This document shows positions 10,034 through 19,130 of a DNA stretch of 64,000 nucleotides, piece by piece. Below the pieces are notes generated by a model. It was not told the origin of the DNA. It made no database searches and was given only the letters and a program-made list of their open reading frames with translations. Every line of letters begins with the position of its first letter. Position 1 is the stretch's first letter. Made by a program: the position numbers and the translations under genes. Origin of the DNA: Stenotrophomonas maltophilia (lineage in GTDB: Bacteria > Pseudomonadota > Gammaproteobacteria > Xanthomonadales > Xanthomonadaceae); NCBI RefSeq assembly GCF_039555535.1, contig NZ_CP154630.1, positions 385,001 through 449,000 of the forward strand, given 5' to 3'.

Positions 10034-11461
10034 ATGCAAACCGCTTCCACCATTGCCCGACTGACCCTGCTGGCCGTCGGCGTTGCCGGTGCGCTGGCCG
10101 CCGCCGATGCCAATGCTGCCGCCTTCCAGCTGAAGGAAAACAGCGCCAAGGGCCTGGGCCGCGCGTTCGCCGGCTCCACCTCGACCGAAGGTGACGCCTC
10201 GGTCATCGCCACCAACCCGGCCTCCATGCGCCTGCTCGACGGCACCCTGGTCCAGGGCGACGTCAGCGCCATCAGCTTCGGCGCCAAGTTCCGCGGCCAG
10301 GGCCAGTACGGCAACGGCGCGCCGATTTCCGGTGGCAACGGCGGCGACGCCGGCATGATCGCCCCGGTTCCGGCCGCCTACTTCCACCTGCCGTTCGGCG
10401 AGAAGGAGAACATGCACTTCGGCGCCTCGCTGACCGTGCCGTTCGGCTTCAAGACCGAATACGACCGTGACTGGGTCGGCCGCTACAACGGCGTCAAGAC
10501 CGAGCTGCAGGCGATCGACCTGGGCGTGGCGTTCTCCTACGACGTCAACCCGTACCTGTCGTTCGGTGCGTCGGTGTTCGCCGAGCGCCTGAACGTCGAC
10601 CTGACCAGCGCCGTCGATACCGGCACCGCGATCAACGCCAGCGCCCAGCAGAAGGCAGCCGCTGCCGTGCTGGCCGCCGGTGGTACCCCGGCTCAGGCCC
10701 TGGCCGCCTCGAGGCAGGCCGCTGCGGCCTTGGCCCAGCAGGGCTTCGCCCCGGGCACCGCCGATGGCTTCCTGCGCATCAAGGGCGATGAAGTGTCGGT
10801 CGGCTACACCTTGGGCATGACGGTCACCCCGGTGGAAGGCACCAACATCGCCTTCAGCTACCGCTCGAAGGTCGAGCACAAGATCACCGACGGCAAGGCC
10901 GACTTCACCATCCCGCAGAACGCTGCCGCCTTCCTGGCCGCGGCCGCCCCGGGTACCTTCATCGACAGCAACGGCCGCGCCACCATCACCCTGCCGGCCA
11001 GCGCCACCGTGGGCTTCACCCACCGCGTGAACGACCAGTGGCAGATCATGGCCGAAGTCACGCGCACGGCGTGGAGCAAGTTCGACCAGGTCACCGTCGA
11101 CTATGATTCCAACCAGCCGGACAGCGTGCTGCCGTTCCACTACCGCGACACCACCTTCGCGTCGATCGGTACTGATTTCCGCGTGAACGACAAGCTGACC
11201 CTGCGTGGCGGCCTGGCCTATGACCAGACCCCGACCACCGACGCCCACCGCGACGTGCGCGTGCCGGACACCACCCGTAAGTGGCTGTCGCTGGGCCTGA
11301 CCTACGCCGCTTCGGACAAGATGGAATACAGCGTGGGCTACACCCACCTGTTCACCAAGGATCCGAACATCACCTCGACCTCGGTCACCGGCAACACCGT
11401 GACCGGCAAGTACAAGGTCAGTGGCGACGTGCTGGCAGCTTCGATGCAGTACAAGTTCTGA
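10034..11461 (+). CDS. FadL/OmpP1-family outer membrane hydrophobic-substrate channel
   Basis: A 475-aa outer membrane beta-barrel for uptake of long-chain fatty acids or other hydrophobic compounds. After the signal peptide (cleavage in ANAA) the mature protein starts AFQLKENSAKGLGRAFAG, the FadL hatch signature. It shows the NPA motif (TNPASM) near residue 60, alternating barrel strands throughout, and a C-terminal Phe (MQYKF) for BAM recognition. An Ala/Gln-rich insert lies near 200-240. The chosen ATG has GGAGAGAGA eight bases upstream and starts a proper signal peptide; an in-frame start 34 codons earlier does not. It is a single-gene unit ending at a strong terminator. Confidence 0.93.
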   Translation: MQTASTIARLTLLAVGVAGALAAADANAAAFQLKENSAKGLGRAFAGSTSTEGDASVIATNPASMRLLDGTLVQGDVSAISFGAKFRGQGQYGNGAPISGGNGGDAGMIAPVPAAYFHLPFGEKENMHFGASLTVPFGFKTEYDRDWVGRYNGVKTELQAIDLGVAFSYDVNPYLSFGASVFAERLNVDLTSAVDTGTAINASAQQKAAAAVLAAGGTPAQALAASRQAAAALAQQGFAPGTADGFLRIKGDEVSVGYTLGMTVTPVEGTNIAFSYRSKVEHKITDGKADFTIPQNAAAFLAAAAPGTFIDSNGRATITLPASATVGFTHRVNDQWQIMAEVTRTAWSKFDQVTVDYDSNQPDSVLPFHYRDTTFASIGTDFRVNDKLTLRGGLAYDQTPTTDAHRDVRVPDTTRKWLSLGLTYAASDKMEYSVGYTHLFTKDPNITSTSVTGNTVTGKYKVSGDVLAASMQYKF

Positions 11462-11490
11462 TGCAGGCCCTGGCCTGAAGCAGCACACGG

Positions 11491-11519
11491 AAGGCCCCGC
11501 GTAAGCGGGGCTTTCTTTT
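11491..11519 (+). terminator. Rho-independent terminator after the FadL-type gene
   Basis: Stem GCCCCGC, loop GTAA, GCGGGGC, then TTTCTTTT. Confidence 0.85.
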
Positions 11520-11591
11520 GGGTGGGTTTCGGGCCATCCACGCATGGCGAGGATCTTCTGGGCAGAGCAGCCATCCACGTCGTGGATCCAC

Positions 11592-11597
11592 GACAAT
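11592..11597 (+). promoter_or_regulatory. Candidate -10 box for leaderless pnuC
   Basis: GACAAT followed by six bases and then the ATG, with no ribosome site. The spacing puts a transcription start at or next to the A of the start codon. Confidence 0.3.
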
Positions 11598-11603
11598 GGC
11601 GCC

Positions 11604-12176
11604 ATGAACCTGTCCGACCCGAACTTCCAGTTGGAGCTGGCTGCCAACATCGCCGTCGCCGGCTCGATCCTGCTGGCGGGCCGCAACAACGTGCACACCT
11701 GGTGGCTGGGCATCGTAGGCTGCGCACTGTTCGCCGCGGTGTTCGAGCGTTCGCACCTGTATGCGGACATGGTGCTGCAGTTCTTCTTCATCGCCATCAG
11801 CGTGCTGGGCTGGTGGCAGTGGCTGCGTGGTGACCATGGTGCACCTCTGCCGATTACTTCATTGCGGCCGCGCGCCTGGGCCTGGCTGGCGCCGCTGGCG
11901 GTAGTGGCCACCTTCGGCTACGGCTGGATGCTGACCCGCCTGACCAGCGCCTACGCGCCGTACATCGATTCGGCGGTGCTGGTACTGAGCGTGATCGCGC
12001 AGATCCTGATGATGCGCCGCAAGCTGGAATCGTGGTGGGTGTGGCTGCTGGTGAACACCGTGGCGGTGCCGCTGTACTACAGCCGAGGCCTGCACCTGAC
12101 CTCTATCCTTTACATCGGTTTCTGGATAAACGCGCTGGTCGCCCTGCGCCACTGGCGCAAGCTGATGCGGGTGTAG
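11604..12176 (+). CDS. pnuC: PnuC-family nicotinamide riboside/vitamin transporter
   Basis: A 190-aa integral membrane protein with about seven hydrophobic helices and the PnuC signatures NVHTWWLGIVGC near residue 32 and the WWQW motif near 75, plus WINALVALRHWRK at the C-terminus. The family imports nicotinamide riboside (or thiamine in some members) by facilitated diffusion. Two reading-frame starts exist; I choose the ATG giving MNLSDPNF because the upstream extension is read through a degenerate SMAG-like hairpin. There is no ribosome site, only a -10-like GACAAT six bases upstream. The stop codon TAG is the TAG of a SMAG repeat head. Confidence 0.85.
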   Translation: MNLSDPNFQLELAANIAVAGSILLAGRNNVHTWWLGIVGCALFAAVFERSHLYADMVLQFFFIAISVLGWWQWLRGDHGAPLPITSLRPRAWAWLAPLAVVATFGYGWMLTRLTSAYAPYIDSAVLVLSVIAQILMMRRKLESWWVWLLVNTVAVPLYYSRGLHLTSILYIGFWINALVALRHWRKLMRV

Positions 12177-12196
12177 AGCCGAGCCCATGCTCGGCT
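12173..12196 (+). repeat. SMAG repeat arm supplying the pnuC stop codon
   Basis: GTAGAGCCGAGCCCATGCTCGGCT; its TAG is in frame with pnuC. Confidence 0.85.
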
Positions 12197-12206
12197 ACGC
12201 CAGGAA

Positions 12207-12230
12207 AGCCGAGCATGGGTTCGGCTCTAC
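12207..12230 (-). repeat. SMAG repeat arm (inverted partner)
   Basis: Reverse-oriented GTAGAGCCGA arm; with the preceding arm it forms a typical dimer. Confidence 0.85.
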
Positions 12231-12245
12231 AGGAAGAAAAACCAC

Positions 12246-12272
12246 AAAAAACCCCGCTTTCGCGGGGTTTTT
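12246..12272. terminator. Bidirectional terminator between pnuC and putA
   Basis: A6, stem CCCCGC-TTTC-GCGGGG, T5: a symmetric hairpin between convergent genes that can serve both strands. Confidence 0.85.
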
Positions 12273-12295
12273 CGTTTACCGCATCAACCGGGCGA

Positions 12296-15200
12296 TCAGT
12301 CGCCCAGGGTCAGCAGCGAGGCGTTGCCGCCGGCGGCAGTGGTGTTCACCGTCACCGTCTTTTCGGTGGCGAAGCGCAGCAGGTAGTGCGGGCCACCGGC
12401 CTTCGGACCGGTGCCGGACAGGCCCTGGCCGCCGAACGGCTGCACGCCGACCACCGCACCGATCTGGTTGCGGTTGACGTAGACGTTGCCGACGTGGACG
12501 CCGTTGCTGATGCGGTCGACGGTCTCGTCGATGCGCGAATGCACGCCCAGGGTCAGGCCGTAGCCGGTGGCGTTGATCTGGTCGATCACTGCATCGAGCT
12601 GGTCACCCTTCCAGCGGATCACGTGCAGGACCGGCCCGAAGATTTCCTTGTGCAGCTGGCCCAGGTCCTTCAGTTCATACGCACGCGGTGCGAAGAAGGT
12701 GCCATTGGCGGCTTCGGCGGACAGCTCGGCGGCAGCGATCAGGCGCGCTTCGCGGTCCATGCGTTCGGCGTGGTCCTGCAGGATCTTCAGTGCATCGGCG
12801 TCGATCACCGGGCCGACGTCGGTGGACAGCAGGCCGGGGTTGCCGACCTTCAGCTCCTTCATCGCACCGGCCAGCATGGTCATCACCTTGTCGGCGATGT
12901 CGTCCTGCACGAACAGCACGCGCGCGGCCGAGCAGCGCTGGCCGGCCGAGGTGAAGGCCGAACCGATGGCGTCCTTGACCAGCTGCTCCGGCAGCGCCGA
13001 GGAGTCGGCGATGAAGGCATTCTGGCCGCCGGTCTCGGCAATCAGCACACCGATGGCGGCATCGCGTGCGGCCATCGCGCGGTTGATCGCACGGGCGGTG
13101 TCGGTGGAGCCGGTGAAGGCGACGCCGGCCACGCGCGGATCGGCGGTGAGCGCGGCACCGACGGTGGCGCCGTCGCCGGGCAGGAACTGCACCACCTCGG
13201 CCGGCACGCCGGCGTCGTGCAGCAGCTTCACCGCGTAGTAGCCGATCAGGTTGGTCTGCTCGGCGGGCTTGGCGATGACGCTGTTGCCGGCGGCGAGTGC
13301 AGCGGCCACCTGGCCCAGGAAGATCGCCAGCGGGAAGTTCCACGGGCTGATGCAGACGAACACGCCGCGGCCGTGCAGCTGCAGCTCGTTGGATTCACCG
13401 GTCGGGCTCGGCAGCTTTTCGGCGTGGCTGAACTGCTCGCGCGCCTGCTTGGCGTAGTAGCGCAGGAAGTCCACCGCTTCGCGCACTTCGGCGATGCTGT
13501 CGGGCAGGCTCTTGCCGGCTTCCTTCACGCACAGCGCCATGAACTCCGGCATGCGCGCTTCCAGCTGGTCGGCGGCGTGCTCGAGGATGGCGGCGCGGCT
13601 GGCGGCCGGGGTGCGGTTCCAGGCCGGCTGCGCGGCCACGGCATTGGCCAGGGCCTTCTGCACGGTGGCGGCGTCGGCGGCCAGCCACTGGCCGACCACT
13701 TCGCGGGTGTCGGCCGGGTTGGTCACCGGCAGCGCAGCGCCGGCCGGGTTGGCACCGGGCACCAGCGGGGCGGCCTGCCAAGGCTTCACAGCCGCGTTGA
13801 TCTGCTCGGCCAGGGCGCGCAGTTCGTTGTCGTTGGCGAGGTTGGCGCCCATGGAGTTCTTCCTGTCGTGGTTCTGGCTGCGCAGCAGGTCAACCGGCAG
13901 CGGGACCTTGGGATGCGGAATCGAAGCGAACGAGGACACCATCTCGACCGGATCGCGGATCAGGTCGGCGATCGGCACGCGCTCGTCGGTGATGCGGTTG
14001 ACGAAGCTGGAGTTGGCGCCGTTTTCCAGCAGGCGACGCACCAGGTACGGCAGCAGGTCTTCATGCGAACCGACCGGCGCATACACGCGGCAGGGCAGGC
14101 CCAGGCGGTCGGCCGGCACCACTTCGGCGTACAGGTCGTCACCCATGCCGTGCAGCTTCTGGTGCTCGTACACGCCGCCGTTTGCGATGCTGCGCACCGC
14201 GGCAATGGTGTGCGCGTTGTGCGTGGCGAACATCGGGTAGATCGCATCGGCATGCGTGAACAGGCGCTTGGCGCAGGCCAGGTAGGAGACGTCGGTGTTC
14301 TGCTTGCGGGTGAACACCGGGTAGCCCGGATAGCCTTCGATCTGCGCGCGCTTGATCTCGGCATCCCAGTAGGCGCCCTTGACCAGGCGCACCTGCAGGC
14401 GGCGACCGGCGCGGCGCGCCATGTCGGCCAGGTGGTCGATCGTGTACGGGGTGCGCTTCTGGTAGGCCTGCACGACCACGCCGAAGCCATCCCAGCCGGC
14501 CAGCGAGGCGTCGGAGAACACCTGCTCGATGATGTCCAGCGACAGTTCCAGGCGGTCGGATTCTTCGGCGTCGACGGTGCAGCCGATGCCGTAGCTCTTG
14601 GCCAGCTGTGCCAGTTCCAGCACGCCCGGCACCAGGTCCTTCAGCACGCGCTCGCGCTTGGCGTGCTCGTAGCGCGGGTACAGCGCCGACAGCTTGATCG
14701 AGATGCCCGGGGCATTGTTGACGTCGCCGTCCGGACGGCCGCCGCGTGCCTTGTGATCGCCGCCGATCGCGTGGATCGCACGACGGTAGTCTTCCAGGTA
14801 GCGCAGCGCGTCCTTCATGGTCAGCGCGCCTTCGCCGAGCATGTCGAACGAGTAGCGGTAGCTGGCGTTGTCGCCCTTGTGCGAGCGCGCCAGCGCTTCG
14901 CTGATGGTGCGGCCCATGACGAACTGGTGGCCCATGATCTTCATCGCCTGGCGCACGGCCAGGCGCACCACCGGCTCACCGACGCGGCCGACCAGGCGCT
15001 TGAACGCGCTGGGCGCATCGGCGCGGGTGGCGTCGTTCATCTGCACCAGCTTGCCGGTCAGCATCAGGCCCCAGGTGGAGGCGTTGACCAGCACCGAATC
15101 GCTGCCGCCCAGGTGCTTTTCCCAGTCGGCATCGGCCAGCTTGTCGCGGATCAGCTTGTCGGCGGTATCCTGGTCCGGAATGCGCAGCAGCGCCTCGGCC

Positions 15201-15514
15201 ACGCACATCAGCAGCACGCCTTCCTCGCTGCCCAGGTCGTACTGGCGCATGAAGGCTTCGATGGCGCCCTGGTCCTTGGCACGCACGCGCACGCGGCCGA
15301 CCAGGTCGGCGGCCAGCGCCTGTACCCGGGACTGTTCCTCGGCGGGCAGGCGGGCCTGCGCCAGCAGTTCGCGCACGTGGCTGGCCTCGTCCTTCAACCA
15401 GGCATCGGTGATGGCCTGGCGGAACGGGTTGGGGGGCGCCGGCAGTTCCGGCGACAGCAGCGCGCCGGGACGCGGGGCGTCGCTGGCGGCAGGGGAGGAG
15501 GAAGGTGCGTTCAT
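12296..15514 (-). CDS. putA: Bifunctional proline dehydrogenase / P5C dehydrogenase PutA
   Basis: A 1072-aa enzyme oxidising proline to glutamate in two steps at the membrane. The order is: helical arm, FAD-binding proline dehydrogenase barrel (about 150-470, with the VRLVKGAYWDAEIK signature), then the NAD-dependent aldehyde dehydrogenase module. In the latter, the general-base Glu is in AETGGQNAF near 825 and the catalytic Cys in GQRCSAARVLF near 860. There is no N-terminal ribbon-helix-helix segment, so unlike E. coli PutA it should not repress its own gene. I use the internal ATG (MNAPSSSP); the 13-codon extension reads through AT-rich promoter-like sequence. No putP neighbour is present. 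Confidence 0.95.
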   Translation of the reverse strand: MNAPSSSPAASDAPRPGALLSPELPAPPNPFRQAITDAWLKDEASHVRELLAQARLPAEEQSRVQALAADLVGRVRVRAKDQGAIEAFMRQYDLGSEEGVLLMCVAEALLRIPDQDTADKLIRDKLADADWEKHLGGSDSVLVNASTWGLMLTGKLVQMNDATRADAPSAFKRLVGRVGEPVVRLAVRQAMKIMGHQFVMGRTISEALARSHKGDNASYRYSFDMLGEGALTMKDALRYLEDYRRAIHAIGGDHKARGGRPDGDVNNAPGISIKLSALYPRYEHAKRERVLKDLVPGVLELAQLAKSYGIGCTVDAEESDRLELSLDIIEQVFSDASLAGWDGFGVVVQAYQKRTPYTIDHLADMARRAGRRLQVRLVKGAYWDAEIKRAQIEGYPGYPVFTRKQNTDVSYLACAKRLFTHADAIYPMFATHNAHTIAAVRSIANGGVYEHQKLHGMGDDLYAEVVPADRLGLPCRVYAPVGSHEDLLPYLVRRLLENGANSSFVNRITDERVPIADLIRDPVEMVSSFASIPHPKVPLPVDLLRSQNHDRKNSMGANLANDNELRALAEQINAAVKPWQAAPLVPGANPAGAALPVTNPADTREVVGQWLAADAATVQKALANAVAAQPAWNRTPAASRAAILEHAADQLEARMPEFMALCVKEAGKSLPDSIAEVREAVDFLRYYAKQAREQFSHAEKLPSPTGESNELQLHGRGVFVCISPWNFPLAIFLGQVAAALAAGNSVIAKPAEQTNLIGYYAVKLLHDAGVPAEVVQFLPGDGATVGAALTADPRVAGVAFTGSTDTARAINRAMAARDAAIGVLIAETGGQNAFIADSSALPEQLVKDAIGSAFTSAGQRCSAARVLFVQDDIADKVMTMLAGAMKELKVGNPGLLSTDVGPVIDADALKILQDHAERMDREARLIAAAELSAEAANGTFFAPRAYELKDLGQLHKEIFGPVLHVIRWKGDQLDAVIDQINATGYGLTLGVHSRIDETVDRISNGVHVGNVYVNRNQIGAVVGVQPFGGQGLSGTGPKAGGPHYLLRFATEKTVTVNTTAAGGNASLLTLGD

Positions 15515-15788
15515 GCCGGTCCGGCCAATGGAAAACTTGGCGATTTTAAACATTTTTGCGGCCTTCGGAAGTGCCGCGCAGACACCTTCATGAAGGGCTG
15601 ATAGCCCCTAACGGTGGTGGATTCGGCGTGTTCATAAATCCTGCCAATATTTGTGCCGAATTCGTCATTCGCGCCGCCGACCTCATGCTGTGTTGCAGCA
15701 TCTGAAAAAGTGTGAATGCACCCTTGCTACCGGCGAGAGGGCGGGGCTACCATCGAGACGTTTCCCGCGGCAGGAACGCGGTTGCGAC

Positions 15789-16265
15789 ATGATCGAGGTG
15801 CTTCCAGCTCCGGATGGGTCAGGTACGCAGCTGCGGCTGCGTCCCCCACGGGCGCTCGATGCCCGGCAGTTCGTCCTGTTGTTCACCGTGTTGTCGGGTG
15901 CGATGTGGCTGGTGTCCGCCTTCGGGTGGTTGGCCGGCAATGCGTTCGCCCCCCTGTTCGCGCTGCTGTACAGCCTGGTGCTGGCGGCGGCGCTGCGTGC
16001 CTTGTGGCGCAGTGGTGAACGGCAGGAGGAGATCCGGGTAGTACCGGCGTACGTGGAGGTCATCCCCGTACCCGGTGGATCGCCGGTGTTCCGGGCCCAC
16101 CCCCACTGGGTGCGCCTGCTCACCGACGATGAGAGGGTCCGGCTGGCATCCAGCGGCCGGCAGGTGGAGGTGGGGAGTTTCCTCGCGCCGGCCGAACGTC
16201 AGACGCTCGCAGAGACACTTGAAAGCTTGCTCGCCGCCAGCGATGGCGGCAACCGACGACGCTAA
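15789..16265 (+). CDS. DUF2244 membrane protein at head of oxidase cluster
   Basis: A 158-aa protein with two adjacent hydrophobic helices (about residues 26-68) flanked by soluble parts, matching the DUF2244 family that commonly precedes cytochrome oxidase genes. Its biochemical role is not known to me; an assembly or accessory function is inferred from position. It ends 11 bases before ctaC, so it is probably the first gene of the operon. The ATG chosen (MIEVLPAPDG) follows a GGAA and leaves out an in-frame upstream stretch of 46 codons rich in Arg and Cys. Confidence 0.8.
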   Translation: MIEVLPAPDGSGTQLRLRPPRALDARQFVLLFTVLSGAMWLVSAFGWLAGNAFAPLFALLYSLVLAAALRALWRSGERQEEIRVVPAYVEVIPVPGGSPVFRAHPHWVRLLTDDERVRLASSGRQVEVGSFLAPAERQTLAETLESLLAASDGGNRRR

Positions 16266-16276
16266 GGGTCTAGGCA

Positions 16277-17233
16277 ATGAAGCAAAGCAGCAGGTGGGGC
16301 ACGAAGTGCGTGAACGCGGTTGCCGCAGTGCTGGCGACCGGGGGACTGATGCCGGCGTTGGCCTGGGCCCAGGCGGCCGATCCCAAGCCGTGGCAGCTGA
16401 ACATGGGCAAGGGGGTGACCCAGACCTCGCGCCTGGCCTGGGAATCGAACAACCTGTCGTTGATCATCTGCACGGTGATCGGCGTCATCGTGTTCGGGGC
16501 GATGGCCTACGCCATCTTCAAGTTCCGCAAATCCAAGGGCGCGGTCGCGGCCACCTTCAGCCACAACACCAAGGCCGAGATCATCTGGACGGTGATCCCG
16601 GTGATCATCCTGATCGTGATGGCATGGCCGGCCACGGCCAACCTGATCAAGATGTACGACACCCGCGATGCCGAGATGACGGTGAAGGTCACCGGCTACC
16701 AGTGGATGTGGAAGTACGAATACCTCGGCGAGAACGTCACCTTCACCAGCCGCCTGGACCGCGAGTCCGACCGGGTGCGGCAGAGCGGCGTCGTGCCGAC
16801 CCGCGAGAGCCATCCGCACTACCTGCTGGATGTCGACAACCGTCTGGTGCTGCCGGTCGATACCAAGGTGCGCTTCGTCATCACCTCCGACGACGTGATC
16901 CACGCCTGGTGGGTGCCGGCGCTGGGCTGGAAGCAGGACGCCATCCCCGGTTTCATCAACGAGGCCTGGACCAGCATCGAGCAGCCCGGCGTGTACCGCG
17001 GGCAGTGCGCCGAGCTGTGCGGCAAGGACCACGGCTTCATGCCGATCGTGGTCGAGGCGGTGTCCAAGGAAGACTTCAAGCAGTGGCTGGCGCAGCGCAA
17101 GCCTGCACCGCCGGCCGAGCCCGCTTCCCCTGCGGCACCTGCAGAACCGGCTGCACCTGCGAGCGAAGCACCGGCAGCACCTGCCGCTGCCGAAGCCGGC
17201 AGCGCACCTGCCACCGCAGCCAGCGGCGCGTGA
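16277..17233 (+). CDS. ctaC: Cytochrome c oxidase subunit II (aa3 type)
   Basis: Subunit II takes electrons from cytochrome c through the binuclear CuA centre. The 318-aa protein has a signal sequence (cleavage near AWAQA), two membrane helices (about 55-80 and 100-120) and a periplasmic cupredoxin domain. The CuA ligands are H and the CAELCGKDHGFM motif (Cys244, Cys248, then His and Met). The aromatic electron-entry patch GYQWMWKYEY is near 135. After residue 275 comes an unusual tail of about 45 residues made almost only of Ala, Pro and Glu, with no covalent heme motif. Followed by ctaD after 62 bases. Confidence 0.97.
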   Translation: MKQSSRWGTKCVNAVAAVLATGGLMPALAWAQAADPKPWQLNMGKGVTQTSRLAWESNNLSLIICTVIGVIVFGAMAYAIFKFRKSKGAVAATFSHNTKAEIIWTVIPVIILIVMAWPATANLIKMYDTRDAEMTVKVTGYQWMWKYEYLGENVTFTSRLDRESDRVRQSGVVPTRESHPHYLLDVDNRLVLPVDTKVRFVITSDDVIHAWWVPALGWKQDAIPGFINEAWTSIEQPGVYRGQCAELCGKDHGFMPIVVEAVSKEDFKQWLAQRKPAPPAEPASPAAPAEPAAPASEAPAAPAAAEAGSAPATAASGA

Positions 17234-17295
17234 TGTAAAGCCCGCGGCCGCCTGCTGCGGCCGTGGTGACAACCGATTCTGAGAGGTGTTTTGCA

Positions 17296-18903
17296 ATGGC
17301 GCACTCGGCAGTTGGGCACGACGATCACCATCACCACCAGAGCTTCTTCGAGCGTTGGTTCTTCTCGACCAACCACAAGGACATCGGCACGCTGTACCTG
17401 GGTTTCAGCTTCATCATGTTCATCATCGGTGCGGCGATGAGCGTGGTGATCCGCGCCGAGCTGGCGCAGCCGGGCCTGCAGTTCGTCAAGCCCGAGTTCT
17501 TCAACCAGATGACCACCGTGCATGCGCTGGTGATGATCTTCGGCGGTGTGATGCCGGCCTTCGTCGGCCTGGCCAACTGGATGATCCCGCTGCAGATCGG
17601 CGCGCCGGACATGGCGCTGCCGCGCATGAACAACTGGTCGTTCTGGCTGCTGCCGGTGGCCTTCAGCCTGCTGCTGCTGACCCTGTTCCTGCCCGGTGGT
17701 GCACCGGCCGGTGGCTGGACCCTGTACCCGCCGCTGTCGCTGCAGGGTGGCTACAACGTCGCCTTCAGCGTGTTCGCCATCCATGTGGCCGGCATCAGTT
17801 CGATCATGGGCGCGATCAACATCATCGCCACCGTGCTCAACATGCGCGCGCCGGGCATCGACCTGCTGAAGATGCCGATCTTCTGCTGGGCCTGGCTGAT
17901 CACCGCGTTCCTGCTGATCGCGGTGATGCCGGTGCTGGCCGGCGCGGTGACCATGCTGCTGACCGACAAGTTCTTCGGCACCAGCTTCTTCAACGCCGCC
18001 GGTGGCGGTGACCCGGTGATGTACCAGCACATCTTCTGGTTCTTCGGGCATCCCGAGGTCTACATCATGATCCTGCCCGCGTTCGGCGTGGTCAGCGAGA
18101 TCATCCCGACCTTCAGCCGCAAGCCGCTGTTCGGCTACCAGGCGATGGTGTATGCCACCGCCGCGATCGCGTTCCTGTCGTTCATCGTCTGGGCCCACCA
18201 CATGTTCACCGTGGGCATGCCGCTGGGTGGTGAGATCTACTTCATGTTCGCCACCATGCTGATCTCGATCCCCACCGGCGTGAAGGTGTTCAACTGGGTC
18301 AGCACGATGTGGCGCGGTTCGCTCACGTTCGAAGCGCCGATGCTGTGGTCGGTGGCCTTCGTCATCCTGTTCACCATCGGTGGCTTCTCCGGCCTGATGC
18401 TGGCCATCGTCGCCGCCGACTTCCAGTACCACGACACCTACTTCGTGGTGGCCCACTTCCACTACGTGCTGGTGACCGGCGCAGTGTTCGCGCTGATCGC
18501 GGCGGTGTACTACTGGTGGCCGAAGTGGACCGGGCGCATGTACAGCGAGAAGTGGGCCAAGGTGCACTTCTGGTGGTCGATCGTGTTCGTCAACCTGCTG
18601 TTCTTCCCGCAGCACTTCCTCGGCCTGGCCGGCATGCCGCGCCGCATTCCCGATTACAGCGTGGCGTTTGCCGACTGGAACCTGATCAGCTCGATCGGTG
18701 CGTTCGGCATGTTCGTCACGCCGTTCATGATGGCCGCGATCCTGCTGTCGTCGCTGCGCAACGGCGAGAAGGCCGAAGCGCGGAGCTGGGAAGGCGCGCG
18801 TGGCCTGGAGTGGACGTTGCCGTCGCCGGCACCGGCACACACCTTCACCACGCCGCCGACCATCCGCCCAGGGGACCTGGCGCATGACGACATCACGCAT
18901 TGA
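17296..18903 (+). CDS. ctaD: Cytochrome c oxidase subunit I (aa3 type)
   Basis: The catalytic subunit of the proton-pumping terminal oxidase (535 aa, 12 membrane helices). The N-terminus is unusually His-rich (GHDDHHHHQ). Visible motifs: TTVHALVMIF with the low-spin heme His; WFFGHPEVYIMILP with the CuB His cross-linked to Tyr; HHMFTVGM with the CuB His pair; and DTYFVVAHFHYVL with the two heme ligands. The HPEVY motif and the neighbouring heme A genes make it an A-type, heme-copper aa3 enzyme, not a quinol bo3 oxidase. The ATG start is chosen over an upstream GTG-like extension. GAGAGG precedes it. Confidence 0.98.
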   Translation: MAHSAVGHDDHHHHQSFFERWFFSTNHKDIGTLYLGFSFIMFIIGAAMSVVIRAELAQPGLQFVKPEFFNQMTTVHALVMIFGGVMPAFVGLANWMIPLQIGAPDMALPRMNNWSFWLLPVAFSLLLLTLFLPGGAPAGGWTLYPPLSLQGGYNVAFSVFAIHVAGISSIMGAINIIATVLNMRAPGIDLLKMPIFCWAWLITAFLLIAVMPVLAGAVTMLLTDKFFGTSFFNAAGGGDPVMYQHIFWFFGHPEVYIMILPAFGVVSEIIPTFSRKPLFGYQAMVYATAAIAFLSFIVWAHHMFTVGMPLGGEIYFMFATMLISIPTGVKVFNWVSTMWRGSLTFEAPMLWSVAFVILFTIGGFSGLMLAIVAADFQYHDTYFVVAHFHYVLVTGAVFALIAAVYYWWPKWTGRMYSEKWAKVHFWWSIVFVNLLFFPQHFLGLAGMPRRIPDYSVAFADWNLISSIGAFGMFVTPFMMAAILLSSLRNGEKAEARSWEGARGLEWTLPSPAPAHTFTTPPTIRPGDLAHDDITH

Positions 18904-18911
18904 GGTGGGGC

Positions 18912-19130
18912 ATGCATAACGAGAGCCCGCTGCAGACCTGTAGAGCCGAGCCATGCTCGGCTGACGTGGAGCAGCCGAGCATGGCCCGGCTCCACAACAG
19001 CCCGGGCGACGCCCCGGAAAACGACATCGAACTGCAACGCCAGCGCGCCAGGCGCACCGCCCTGTGGGTGGGCGCCATCGCGGTGCTGGTCTACGTCGGC
19101 TTCATCCTCAGTGGGGTGATCGGCCGATGA
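18912..19130 (+). CDS. Small oxidase-cluster membrane protein with in-frame SMAG insertion
   Basis: A 72-aa protein starting eight bases after the ctaD stop, with a good ribosome site (GAGGTGGGGC). The C-terminal half is a conserved-looking single helix: [13 protein letters not shown], a hydrophobic segment, then FILSGVIGR. The N-terminal half is largely encoded by a complete SMAG dimer read in frame (RAEPCSAD... QPSMARLH). Its stop overlaps ctaG by ATGA. A start at the ATG inside the second SMAG arm would give a 45-aa protein, close to the usual size of such cox-linked proteins. Role unknown; assembly-associated by position. Confidence 0.7.
   Translation: MHNESPLQTCRAEPCSADVEQPSMARLHNSPGDAPENDIELQRQRARRTALWVGAIAVLVYVGFILSGVIGR
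18940..18962 (+). repeat. SMAG repeat arm inside a coding sequence
   Basis: GTAGAGCCGAGC-CAT-GCTCGGCT, read in frame within the small membrane gene after ctaD. Confidence 0.85.
18973..18995 (-). repeat. SMAG repeat arm inside a coding sequence (inverted, degenerate)
   Basis: Minus-strand GTGGAGCCGGGCC-AT-GCTCGGCT; the head is GTGG instead of GTAG, and one stem base differs. It removes what would be a CTAC. Confidence 0.8.

Noticed and set aside
12032..15601. Open frame of more than 1100 codons on the plus strand, opposite putA
   Set aside because: It is the antisense shadow of a high-GC gene: composition rich in His, Arg, Gln and Gly, no motif, and putA on the other strand has full domain structure.
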